From the NCBI GenBank assembly GCA_032718475.1, contig JAUCBJ010001576.1, positions 1-64,000 of the forward strand: DNA of 64,000 nt. The letters are read 5' to 3'. Below, piece after piece: positions 19,330-30,700 of the stretch. The DNA is from Nemertoderma westbladi. Taxonomy: Eukaryota; Xenacoelomorpha; Nemertodermatida; Nemertodermatidae. Both the position numbers and the translations under genes were made by a program. Below the pieces are notes generated by a model. That model was not told the DNA's origin. It saw only the letters and a program-made list of their open reading frames with translations, and did not search any database. Numbering within the stretch: position 1 is the first letter of the stretch; the number at the start of each line of letters is the position of its first letter.

Positions 19330-21180
19330 AAAATGGAAAATGGAGCCGCATTTATTGGAACTACAAGCGATCACAGGAGCATTGCTTGTGACCTGACTGC
19401 ATCAGTTCTGAGCGTCAGATTGGAATGCAGGAGTGTACGACAGTCAAATTGTGATGCTATACCTTGAATGAGTTCATGGACTTGTTTTCTTGTCGATGAG
19501 TGAGTTTATGGGGGTTTTAGAGAGCCAGTAAATGCTATTGCATGCTAGGCAAACATGTAAAATCTGCTGTTGTGGTTAGTAGAGGAGTGGGACAAAACAG
19601 CAGTTCCACCACGCCTGAGGTAAGGCAGGAACGCATGAGCAAGTGGAAGTCCATCAATAACAGATGTATGGTAAGCAATGACCATGGAGTGAAAGGGATA
19701 CAGCGCTGTTCGTTCATTCATGGTACTGATACCAATACTGTAGAGGTACTGGTCGATTAGAGAAATGGAGCAGCCTATTGTAGGCCTGGACAAACGTCAG
19801 ACCATGTCAGTCAAATGCAAGTCAGTTATCGGGGAATGTCATTGATCTCGATTGCTGCATAGCTATACAATAGAATTATAATAAATCGCATCAGGGATCC
19901 CATTGAGAGACTGCTCCGTGGAAATCAGAATTGGTTCCGTAAAGGTCGTGGGACCATGGAGCCCATTCTGGCACTTAGAAGGATATTTGAAGAATTATCA
20001 AAAAAGAAAGACAGGCATCTGGCTGTTATCTTTGTTTACTTCTTCAAGGCCTTTGATTCAGTCTCTCGCTCAGCATACTTCAGCATACTTTCATTATATG
20101 GGATTCCTGATGAAATTATTGCAGCAATCAGATCAGTATACGATGGTTCGACAACATTTGTGTCTACTGTTGATGGTGACACAGAACCATTTGTAGTGTT
20201 ATGGGGCGTCCTCCAAGGAGACACACTTGCACCATTCTTGTTCATTATTGTGGTTGACTATGTTCTACGCATGTCCTTAGATCATCATAATGATGATGGG
20301 GTGATGATAACTCCACCTACTGGCTCCAGAAGTCGAGGAAATCCTGCCAAGTACCTAACTGATCTAGACTTTGCTGATGACTTAGGAGTACTCTCAGAAT
20401 CACTAGAGGGAGCCCAACGGCTCCTTAGATCATTAGAACAGGCTGCTTCTAGAGTTGGTCTTTTTATTAACTCCAAAAAGGCCAAAATTTTGACAGTTAA
20501 CTTTGAAAGTCCTCAGCAAGTCTCTGACCGGATGAGCATAAGCTCAAAGGATGGTATGCTTGAGCATGTGGACGAATGCTGTTACCTGGGATCATGGATC
20601 CAGAAGTCAGGTGAGGACCTTCGAATAAGTAAGGGAAAGGCATGGGCAGCCTTGAATAGGCTTTCCAGGATTTGGAAGTCACAGAGAATTAATCGGAAAC
20701 TTAAGGTCCGATTATTTAGAGCATCAGTAGTTCCAGTACTCCTCTATGGGAGTCCATGCTGGGCTATAACTGCTGAGGACACCAAATCTCTGGATGGCAC
20801 ATTCACAAGAATGCTGCTACGCCGGGTTCATTGTGTCAAGTACAATGCACACATCTCCAACCAGACAGTATATAACATTGGAGGTGTCTCATTTGTTCCC
20901 CCAAGCTTGACACAAGAGCAAAGTCGCCTCCGCTTTGCAGGACATTGCTTTCGCCGTGAGGACCAGCCAGTGCATAATCTTGTACTTTGGCAGCCTCATG
21001 GAGTGAATAAGCATGGTGGACAGCCCATGACTTTCTTGAGACGCAACTTAAAGGACACTAGTCTTGAAGATGCGGATGATCTAGTAAATGTCATGGGTGA
21101 TAGGGAGTTGTGGCGGCGCAATTTTGTCGACAAGCCGGCACAGCATTCTTAAAAATGCAGCTGCAATGCATCATGCCGAT
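19330..21180 (+). mobile_element. Non-LTR retrotransposon (LINE) fragment, endonuclease end plus RT
   Basis: A degraded LINE. A short SDHRSIACDLTAS segment at about 19366-19405 looks like the C-terminal SDH motif of an APE-type endonuclease. A decayed linker follows, then the reverse transcriptase frame from about 19866, which stays open to 21152. The tail has the RLRFAGHC and LWQP blocks also found in the minus-strand remnant at 16930-17560. The 5' end and ORF1 are missing. Confidence 0.75.
19866..21152 (+). pseudogene. LINE reverse transcriptase, open frame but active-site mutant
   Basis: The frame is open from just after a stop near 19864; the first ATG is at 19956 (398 codons). RT motifs in order: NRIRDPIERLL (upstream of the ATG, same frame), KAFDSV, LQGDTLAPFLF, and FADD at 20370-20381. 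The RT motif A aspartate, expected in F-V-D-F-x-K-A-F-D, is Tyr (TAC at 20037-20039), which should abolish catalysis although the FADD aspartates remain. The C-terminal region runs to KPAQHS. The lack of a start and of upstream domains also points to a dead 5'-truncated copy. Confidence 0.8.
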
Positions 21181-21588
21181 CCTAGTAGTAATGTCAGTTT
21201 GACGGGCGGTAGGACATAAGCGGCTGTTGTTGTAGTTTCGAGTTTAGATGGTTTGGTTATTTCTGGTGTGACCATTGTACTGACTTATTTGGAAAACGAC
21301 CACACAACTAAACTTTAGCAAGGTGTGACACAACTAGCCATAGTCTAAATTCCGGTACATAGATAAAATGTAAAACCAATACATATTTGATGAGATTTAA
21401 TTTTAGGTGGTAAAGGCTACTTGGTAACTATATGTATAATAATAATGCTATTAAATAAAATATACTGATATCGGACTTTGGACTATACATTACAATAATT
21501 AGACTTGTGAAAGATAACCAATAAAATGAAAAGTTTGCATCCTTTTTGCCTTGACAATTAATTAATTAATTATTAATTTGTTAATGAA
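21181..21588. other. LINE 3' end and NAT8-like copy 2 upstream region
   Basis: No coding frame. AT-rich, with an ATTAATTAATTAATTATTAA stretch at about 21558-21580 just upstream of the NAT8-like start codon. Confidence 0.5.
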
Positions 21589-22260
21589 ATGTCGCAGAGT
21601 AGATCTGACATCAAAATAAGAAGAATCGAAGAAATCGATTTACCCAGAGTTCGTAATTTGGTTCATTACGGTTTGTTAGAACTGTGTTGGCCATTTTACA
21701 TAAATGTTCTCTGCCGATCAACCTTCTATATTCCTGTCTCCAGTTTAATCGTCACAACATTTTATTTTACTTCCATAAGTCTACTTTACATATTATTGGG
21801 TTTATCATTGCTACTCATATGTTTATATCAATGGCAGAAACTTGCCATTTATCGATCGATTTCAATTCGACTCATACGAGGTCAAATATCTAGTTGGAAT
21901 GAATTAAAGGGGCATTTCTTTATTAGAGGTGGGGATTTCTGGGTAGCAACTCTCGATGATAAAATAGTAGGATGTGTGGGGATGGAAGTTTCCGAGGATG
22001 GTGTAGCAAATCTACTAAGAATGATCACAGATCCGGATCACAGGGGATGTGGGATTGCCTCTCTACTAATGGATCACTTTATTATGGAAGCTAAGGCAAA
22101 AGGATTGCACCACCTAATGTTGGATACATCGGAATACCAATACATTGCAATGTCTTTCTATAGAAAAACAGGATGGAAACAAGTTGGCAGATATACTGTA
22201 AACATGCCGCTCAATTACCCATACAAATTGTATAAAAATTATTACGAAAAATTCATTTAA
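21589..22260 (+). CDS. NAT8/camello-like membrane N-acetyltransferase, copy 2
   Basis: 223 aa, the same length and architecture as the copy at 15883: hydrophobic hairpin (38-82), GNAT motif A with RGCGIA (152-157), FYRKTGW (190-196). From 21601 to 22192 it aligns to 15895-16486 without gaps, with about six differences in 592 bp. The first six residues and the last ~23 differ strongly, as do the flanks. The start is ATG at 21589; another ATG at 21584 is out of frame. Both genes are intact, so two functional paralogues are likely. The substrate is unknown. Confidence 0.88.
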   Translation: MSQSRSDIKIRRIEEIDLPRVRNLVHYGLLELCWPFYINVLCRSTFYIPVSSLIVTTFYFTSISLLYILLGLSLLLICLYQWQKLAIYRSISIRLIRGQISSWNELKGHFFIRGGDFWVATLDDKIVGCVGMEVSEDGVANLLRMITDPDHRGCGIASLLMDHFIMEAKAKGLHHLMLDTSEYQYIAMSFYRKTGWKQVGRYTVNMPLNYPYKLYKNYYEKFI

Positions 22261-23072
22261 AATTTGATTGATTATTAACAATCATATAATAAAATACATC
22301 ATATATTTTATATCGTTTAATGAATTAGTTATAGTTGATGAGATATTTCAATCGAGTTTACTACTAACACCGTTTGTATTTATTTACTCAAATAAACGCC
22401 CCTTCAATGTGCACTATATTGATACCAGTACATAATTCCTCCTATGAGTTCAAAATTTAGCGTATTTATTCATTTTGATATTTCGGATTAACAGATGTTA
22501 CCTACCTCTGCACTTCGAACCTGTTTGCTTATCAAATCTCAAGTATACTCTAATACGGTTTGCTGTGCATGTATGATTAAATGGGTAAGGTCTAATGGGC
22601 CGTGGGGTCACATGGGTCTAGTAGTTCACTCTTGAATTGCTGAAGTAGGCATTCTGTCTAACGAGGTAAGACTTACTGTACTTTTGTACTTGTAGGCAGT
22701 GTAAGTGTAGAACCTGGGGGTAGGTGTTTAAGTTAACACCGAGTCTTACTTGTTATTTTATTAATGATATGTTCAGAACCTCGTTGACTGATTTTTACTC
22801 ATTAAGTTCGTTCGTGTAGCAAACCTACTCTGATTATCATAAGTGTAGCAAACCTACTCTGATTATCATAAGTGCGAGAATTCCGTACACGAAGTCTATA
22901 ACTACCATTATATTGTCTAGTAAAATAAATCATAAATTATTTACAGAATTAACATCAACAAAATATAAACGTAACAAATATACAAAAATAAAGACAAACA
23001 TACAAAATATCATTTAACGAAAAATTAATATATAGGATATTGCCGATGGATTACATGAAGAGAGGCAAAACA
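22261..23072. other. Convergent intergenic region between NAT8-like copy 2 and KIF3B
   Basis: No coding frame. Contains a perfect 29-bp tandem duplication (22814-22871). The plus-strand NAT8-like gene and the minus-strand KIF3B gene converge here. Confidence 0.55.
22814..22871. repeat. Perfect 29-bp tandem duplication
   Basis: Two identical head-to-tail copies (22814-22842, 22843-22871) beginning GTGTAGCAAACC. No third copy. Probably a recent slippage event. Confidence 0.9.
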
Positions 23073-23078
23073 TTTATT
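23073..23078 (-). terminator. Poly(A) signal of KIF3B
   Basis: AATAAA on the minus strand (TTTATT on plus), about 65 bp after the KIF3B stop codon. It gives a very short 3' UTR if it is the site used. Confidence 0.55.
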
Positions 23079-23142
23079 ATCTTATCTCTTATACAATTCA
23101 GTAGCTGCAAATGGTACCACCCCCATCCCCTTGGAGGCTACA

Positions 23143-23475
23143 CTAGTAGAACTGTCCGCGCCTCTCACCGCCTCCCTTTTTCCTCCGACCGGTACTAGGA
23201 CGGCCGTGGCTCCTCGCGATCCTCCTAGCTTCCTCCTCCAACGACACCTCGATGTCTCCCTCGTGCTGCAACGCCGCATCCAACACCGCCTGAACCCGCG
23301 GCGCAACCGTCGGACCCTCGTAGTCCCGGGTCGTCCGGTACGGCATGTCCAACTCCAGGCTGAGGACGTTGTCCACCATGTACCGGGCGTTGTGAGTCAC
23401 TTGAGCGGCGCGTTTAGCGAACGCAGTCCACGGCCTTCGGTTACCTACCGCCGATTTCGGTCGCTTCGCCATCTC
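23143..23475 (-). CDS. KIF3B: KIF3B last exon (tail)
   Basis: 110 codons plus stop. Begins GAG-ATG after a CAG acceptor with a good pyrimidine tract, phase 0. Codes [12 protein letters not shown] and then [16 protein letters not shown], a conserved KIF3B tail signature, followed by a basic Gly/Arg/Lys-rich end ([15 protein letters not shown]). The exon is GC-rich compared with its flanks. Confidence 0.92.
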   Translation of the reverse strand, partial: EMAKRPKSAVGNRRPWTAFAKRAAQVTHNARYMVDNVLSLELDMPYRTTRDYEGPTVAPRVQAVLDAALQHEGDIEVSLEEEARRIARSHGRPSTGRRKKGGGERRGQFY

Positions 23476-23667
23476 CTGGAGAAATAAGGAAGAAGAGTTG
23501 CGGGAATATCCAAGTCTAGAACCAAATCCTACAGATTGTCGATTTCCAAGTGGCTTTAGAAATTATATGTCAATATCAATAATGATAATTGTGTAAATTA
23601 AATCCCGTTGTTTACATTGATAAAATATTTAATATCAAAGAAATAATATTAATTAGCCTAATCTAAC

Positions 23668-23904
23668 CTCTGTTCCTTCCTTAGCGCTGGTGAGTTTCCA
23701 TTGGTCCGTTTCGTCATCCCAGTAAGCTTTATCGGCTGTTTTGGTTCGCTCCTCTGGGGGTATAAAGTTCTCAATAATAAGAAGTTTTAACTTTAAGTGT
23801 CTCGTTAGTTCTGTAAGAGTTTGTTCCAAATCCTGTCGTTCCCTGGATTGTTCCGCCTTTTCATCTTCGATTTCATCCTTTACAACTTCCAGTTTACTAA
23901 ACAA
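23668..23904 (-). CDS. KIF3B: KIF3B exon, end of coiled coil
   Basis: 79 codons, phase 0 at both ends. Starts [14 protein letters not shown] after a TTCTAG acceptor. Contains [12 protein letters not shown], strongly conserved in KIF3B. The donor is the weak GAG|GTTAGA at 23667. If that donor is not used the frame runs only five codons further to a stop, which supports it. Confidence 0.9.
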
Positions 23905-24411
23905 CTAGAAATCAGAAATGAAACAATAAATAGCTGTTATGTAACTTTATACGACGGGAGACTTTATGCGACGGGTGAGAAAACTTTATAGGCAAGGCGG
24001 GAAACAAGGTCGACTACCAATTACTTTTATTTTTCTCGGTATATATTGAAACAATAATGTTATCGCAGGTACAGTGAAACGACAAAGTATGACTACGACC
24101 CCATTGTATATTGTTATAACAATAATTATAGAAACCTTAATAAAAAGCAAACTTAATAAAAACAACTTATATATAACCAATCAGTATCCATTGACTTTTT
24201 TCGCCGGGAAAAAAATAAAAATCAATGCATTCCTATTGATAAATTTTTTTCATAGGGAAAAAGTACTTATATTTTTTCTAATTTTGAGGTATATTCGAGC
24301 GGAAAAGTAACAATTTAAGAATAAAACTTATTATTTAATTCGAAATTCAACAACATAAGCTCTGGATTGGCTCCGATTAGATCTAATGTTTTAATGAAAT
24401 TAATTGCGCGT

Positions 24412-24437
24412 CCCCCCCCCCCCCCCCCCCCCCCCCC
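24412..24437. repeat. Poly(C) run of 26 in a KIF3B intron
   Basis: Uninterrupted C26 on the plus strand (G26 in the KIF3B pre-mRNA), 77 bp downstream of the exon ending at 24514. A G-run of this length can form G-quadruplex RNA. The exact length is uncertain in any assembly. Confidence 0.85.
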
Positions 24438-24513
24438 GCGGTCCACGCCATGTGTTGGACATTTAGACTGAAACTAAAAGGAAGAATTCTGAACCCAATG
24501 AAATAATTAATAC

Positions 24514-24738
24514 CTTTTTAAGTTTTTTCGTTTTAACATCAACTTCCTCCTTTAACGAACTATAAGTCTCCTTCATATCGAGAGCTGTCTCTTCTTTCTC
24601 AGCCAACCTCTGTTGCATCTCTCGCTCTTTCCTTTGCTGTTCGAATATTTCAGTTCGCCGTTTATCTAACGCCATCTGCTGCTCCTTGGTGTGGTCGAAG
24701 ATAGTTTTACCGCCGACTAACAATTTGCTCTCCATACT
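24514..24738 (-). CDS. KIF3B: KIF3B exon, coiled coil
   Basis: 75 codons, phase 0 at both ends, beginning SMESKLLVGGK and ending VKTKKLKK. Contains LKETYSSL-like MKETYSSLKEEVD and many Glu/Lys/Gln heptads: the dimerisation stalk. Its acceptor AG is at 24740-24739, only about 40 bp from the first 51-bp satellite monomer. Donor GTATTA at 24513. Confidence 0.92.
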
Positions 24739-24778
24739 CTATAAACGTGAAATAAGTTACTTCGATTGCCGATCATAT

Positions 24779-27700
24779 TGTAACTCCAGATGGATATCAG
24801 ACACGCCTTACTTAGAGTGGTGCTACTTGGGTAACTCCAGATGGATATCAGACACGCCTTACTTAGAGTGGGGCTACTTGGGTAACTCCAGATGGATATC
24901 AGACACGCCTTACTTAGAGTGGTGCTACTTGGGTAACTCCAGATGGATATCAGACACGCCTTACTTAGAGTGGTGCTACTTGGGTAACTCCAGATGGATA
25001 TCAGACACGCCTTACTTAGAGTGGTGCTACTTGGGTAACTACAGATGGATATCAGACACGCCTTACTTAGAGTGGTGCTACTTGGGTAACTCCAGATGGA
25101 TATCAGACACGCCTTACTTAGAGTGGTGCTACTTGGGTAACTCCAGATGGATATCAGACACGCCTTACTTAGAGTGGTGCTACTTGGGTAACTACAGATG
25201 GATATCAGACACGCCTTACTTAGAGTGGTGCTACTTGGGTAACTCCAGATGGATATCAGACCCGCCTTACTTAGAGTGGTGCTACTTGGGTAACTCCAGA
25301 TGGATATCAGACCCGCCTTACTTAGAGTGGTGCTACTTGGGTAACTCCAGATGGATATCAGACCCGCCTTACTTAGAGTGGTGCTACTTGGGTAACTACA
25401 GATGGATATCAGACACGCCTTACTTAGAGTGGTGCTACTTGGGTAACTACAGATGGATATCAGACACGCCTTACTTAGAGTGGTGCTACTTGGGTAACTC
25501 CAGATGGATATCAGACACGCCTTACTTAGAGTGGTGCTACTTGGGTAACTCCAGATGGATATCAGACCCGCCTTACTTAGAGTGGTGCTACTTGGGTAAC
25601 TACAGATGGATATCAGACACGCCTTACTTAGAGTGGTGCTACTTGGGTAACTACAGATGGATATCAGACACGCCTTACTTAGAGTGGTGCTACTTGGGTA
25701 ACTACAGATGGATATCAGACACGCCTTACTTAGAGTGGTGCTACTTGGGTAACTACAGATGGATATCAGACACGCCTTACTTAGAGTGGTGCTACTTGGG
25801 TAACTCCAGATGGATATCAGACACGCCTTACTTAGAGTGGTGCTACTTGGGTAACTCCAGATGGATATCAGACACGCCTTACTTAGAGTGGTGCTACTTG
25901 GGTAACTCCAGATGGATATCAGACACGCCTTACTTAGAGTGGTGCTACTTGGGTAACTCCAGATGGATATCAGACACGCCTTACTTAGAGTGGTGCTACT
26001 TGGGTAACTACAGATGGATATCAGACACGCCTTACTTAGAGTGGTGCTACTTGGGTAACTCCAGATGGATATCAGACACGCCTTACTTAGAGTGGTGCTA
26101 CTTGGGTAACTACAGATGGATATCAGACACGCCTTACTTAGAGTGGTGCTACTTGGGTAACTCCAGATGGATATCAGACACGCCTTACTTAGAGTGGTGC
26201 TACTTGGGTAACTCCAGATGGATATCAGACACGCCTTACTTAGAGTGGTGCTACTTGGGTAACTCCAGATGGATATCAGACACGCCTTACTTAGAGTGGT
26301 GCTACTTGGGTAACTACAGATGGATATCAGACACGCCTTACTTAGAGTGGTGCTACTTGGGTAACTCCAGATGGATATCAGACACGCCTTACTTAGAGTG
26401 GTGCTACTTGGGTAACTCCAGATGGATATCAGACACGCCTTACTTAGAGTGGTGCTACTTGGGTATCTACAGATGGATATCAGACACGCCTTACTTAGAG
26501 TAGTGCTACTTGGGTAACTACAGATGGATATCAGACACGCCTTACTTAGAGTGGTGCTACTTGGGTAACTCCAGATGGATATCAGACACGCCTTACTTAG
26601 AGTGGTGCTACTTGGGTAACTACAGATGGATATCAGACACGCCTTACTTAGAGTGGTGCTACTTGGGTAACTACAGATGGATATCAGACACGCCTTACTT
26701 AGAGTGGTGCTACTTGGGTAACTACAGATGGATATCAGACACGCCTTACTTAGAGTGGTGCTACTTGGGTAACTACAGATGGATATCAGACACGCCTTAC
26801 TTAGAGTGGTGCTACTTGGGTAACTCCAGATGGATATCAGACACGCCTTACTTAGAGTGGTGCTACTTGGGTAACTACAGATGGATATCAGACACGCCTT
26901 ACTTAGAGTGGTGCTACTTGGGTAACTACAGATGGATATCAGACACGCCTTACTTAGAGTGGTGCTACTTGGGTAACTCCAGATGGATATCAGACACGCC
27001 TTACTTAGAGTGGTGCTACTTGGGTAACTACAGATGGATATCAGACACGCCTTACTTAGAGTGGTGCTACTTGGGTAACTACAGATGGATATCAGACACG
27101 CCTTACTTAGAGTGGTGCTACTTGGGTAACTACAGATGGATATCAGACACGCCTTACTTAGAGTGGTGCTACTTGGGTAACTCCAGATGGATATCAGACA
27201 CGCCTTACTTAGAGTGGTGCTACTTGGGTAACTCCAGATGGATATCAGACACGCCTTACTTAGAGTGGTGCTACTTGGGTAACTCCAGATGGATATCAGA
27301 CACGCCTTACTTAGAGTGGTGCTACTTGGGTAACTCCAGATGGATATCAGACACGCCTTACTTAGAGTGGTGCTACTTGGGTAACTCCAGATGGATATCA
27401 GACACGCCTTACTTAGAGTGGTGCTACTTGGGTAACTACAGATGGATATCAGACACGCCTTACTTAGAGTGGTGCTACTTGGGTAACTCCAGATGGATAT
27501 CAGACACGCCTTACTTAGAGTGGTGCTACTTGGGTAACTACAGATGGATATCAGACACGCCTTACTTAGAGTGGTGCTACTTGGGTAACTACAGATGGAT
27601 ATCAGACACGCCTTACTTAGAGTGGTGCTACTTGGGTAACTCCAGATGGATATCAGACACGCCTTACTTAGAGTGGTGCTACTTGGGTAACTCCAGATGG

Positions 27701-30700
27701 ATATCAGACACGCCTTACTTAGAGTGGTGCTACTTGGGTAACTACAGATGGATATCAGACACGCCTTACTTAGAGTGGTGCTACTTGGGTAACTCCAGAT
27801 GGATATCAGACACGCCTTACTTAGAGTGGTGCTACTTGGGTAACTCCAGATGGATATCAGACACGCCTTACTTAGAGTGGTGCTACTTGGGTAACTACAG
27901 ATGGATATCAGACACGCCTTACTTAGAGTGGTGCTACTTGGGTAACTCCAGATGGATATCAGACACGCCTTACTTAGAGTGGTGCTACTTGGGTAACTAC
28001 AGATGGATATCAGACACGCCTTACTTAGAGTGGTGCTACTTGGGTAACTACAGATGGATATCAGACACGCCTTACTTAGAGTGGTGCTACTTGGGTAACT
28101 CCAGATGGATATCAGACACGCCTTACTTAGAGTGGTGCTACTTGGGTAACTACAGATGGATATCAGACACGCCTTACTTAGAGTGGTGCTACTTGGGTAA
28201 CTACAGATGGATATCAGACACGCCTTACTTAGAGTGGTGCTACTTGGGTAACTACAGATGGATATCAGACACGCCTTACTTAGAGTGGTGCTACTTGGGT
28301 AACTCCAGATGGATATCAGACACGCCTTACTTAGAGTGGTGCTACTTGGGTAACTCCAGATGGATATCAGACACGCCTTACTTAGAGTGGTGCTACTTGG
28401 GTAACTACAGATGGATATCAGACACGCCTTACTTAGAGTGGTGCTACTTGGGTAACTACAGATGGATATCAGACACGCCTTACTTAGAGTGGTGCTACTT
28501 GGGTAACTACAGATGGATATCAGACACGCCTTACTTAGAGTGGTGCTACTTGGGTAACTCCAGATGGATATCAGACACGCCTTACTTAGAGTGGTGCTAC
28601 TTGGGTAACTCCAGATGGATATCAGACACGCCTTACTTAGAGTGGTGCTACTTGGGTAACTACAGATGGATATCAGACACGCCTTACTTAGAGTGGTGCT
28701 ACTTGGGTAACTACAGATGGATATCAGACACGCCTTACTTAGAGTGGTGCTACTTGGGTAACTACAGATGGATATCAGACACGCCTTACTTAGAGTGGTG
28801 CTACTTGGGTAACTACAGATGGATATCAGACACGCCTTACTTAGAGTGGTGCTACTTGGGTAACTCCAGATGGATATCAGACACGCCTTACTTAGAGTGG
28901 TGCTACTTGGGTAACTACAGATGGATATCAGACACGCCTTACTTAGAGTGGTGCTACTTGGGTAACTACAGATGGATATCAGACACGCCTTACTTAGAGT
29001 GGTGCTACTTGGGTAACTACAGATGGATATCAGACACGCCTTACTTAGAGTGGTGCTACTTGGGTAACTCCAGATGGATATCAGACACGCCTTACTTAGA
29101 GTGGTGCTACTTGGGTAACTCCAGATGGATATCAGACACGCCTTACTTAGAGTGGTGCTACTTGGGTAACTACAGATGGATATCAGACACGCCTTACTTA
29201 GAGTGGTGCTACTTGGGTAACTCCAGATGGATATCAGACACGCCTTACTTAGAGTGGTGCTACTTGGGTATCTACAGATGGATATCAGACACGCCTTACT
29301 TAGAGTAGTGCTACTTGGGTAACTACAGATGGATATCAGACACGCCTTACTTAGAGTGGTGCTACTTGGGTAACTCCAGATGGATATCAGACACGCCTTA
29401 CTTAGAGTGGTGCTACTTGGGTAACTACAGATGGATATCAGACACGCCTTACTTAGAGTGGTGCTACTTGGGTAACTACAGATGGATATCAGACACGTCT
29501 TACTTAGAGTGGTGCTACTTGGGTAACTACAGATGGATATCAGACACGCCTTACTTAGAGTGGTGCTACTTGGGTAACTCCAGATGGATATCAGACACGC
29601 CTTACTTAGAGTGGTGCTACTTGGGTATCTACAGATGGATATCAGACACGCCTTACTTAGAGTAGTGCTACTTGGGTAACTACAGATGGATATCAGACAC
29701 GCCTTACTTAGAGTGGTGCTACTTGGGTAACTCCAGATGGATATCAGACACGCCTTACTTAGAGTGGTGCTACTTGGGTATCTACAGATGGATATCAGAC
29801 ACGCCTTACTTAGAGTGGGGCTACTTGGATAACTACAGATGGATATCAGACACGCCTTACTTAGAGTGGTGCTACTTGGGTAACTACAGATGGATATCAG
29901 ACACGCCTTACTTAGAGTGGTGCTACTTGGGTAACTACAGATGGATATCAGACACGCCTTACTTAGAGTGGTGCTACTTGGGTAACTACAGATGGATATC
30001 AGACACGCCTTACTTAGAGTGGTGCTACTTGGGTAACTACAGATGGATATCAGACACGCCTTACTTAGAGAGGTGCTACTTGGGTAACTTCAGATGGATA
30101 TCAGACACGCCTTACTTAGAGTGGTGCTACTTGGGTAACTACAGATGGATATCAGACACGCCTTACTTAGAGTGGTGCTACTTGGGTAACTACAGATGGA
30201 TATCAGACACGCCTTACTTAGAGTGGTGCTACTTGGGTAACTACAGATGGAAATCAGACACGCCTTACTTAGAGTGGGGCTACTTGGGTAACTCCAGATG
30301 GATATCAGACCCGCCTTACTTAGAGTGGTGCTACTTGGGTAACTCCAGATGGATATCAGACACGCCTTACTTAGAGTGGTGCTACTTGGGGAACTCCAGA
30401 TGGATATCAGACACGCCTTACTTAGAGTGGTGCTACTTGGGTATCTACAGATGGATATCAGACACGCCTTACTTAGAGTGGTGCTACTTGGGTAACTACA
30501 GATGGATATCAGACACGCCTTACTTAGAGTGGTGCTACTTGGGTAACTACAGATGGATATCAGACACGCCTTACTTAGAGTGGTGCTACTTGGGTAACTA
30601 CAGATGGAAATCAGACACGCCTTACTTAGAGTGGGGCTACTTGGGTAACTCCAGATGGATATCAGACCCGCCTTACTTAGAGTGGTGCTACTTGGGTAAC

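Noticed and set aside
26504-29308. Block duplication of 2805 bp (55 x 51) between TAG-bearing monomers
   Set aside because: The spacing is a multiple of the monomer, but the order of CTCC/CTAC variants before the two TAG monomers differs after one or two units, so a simple block duplication is not supported.
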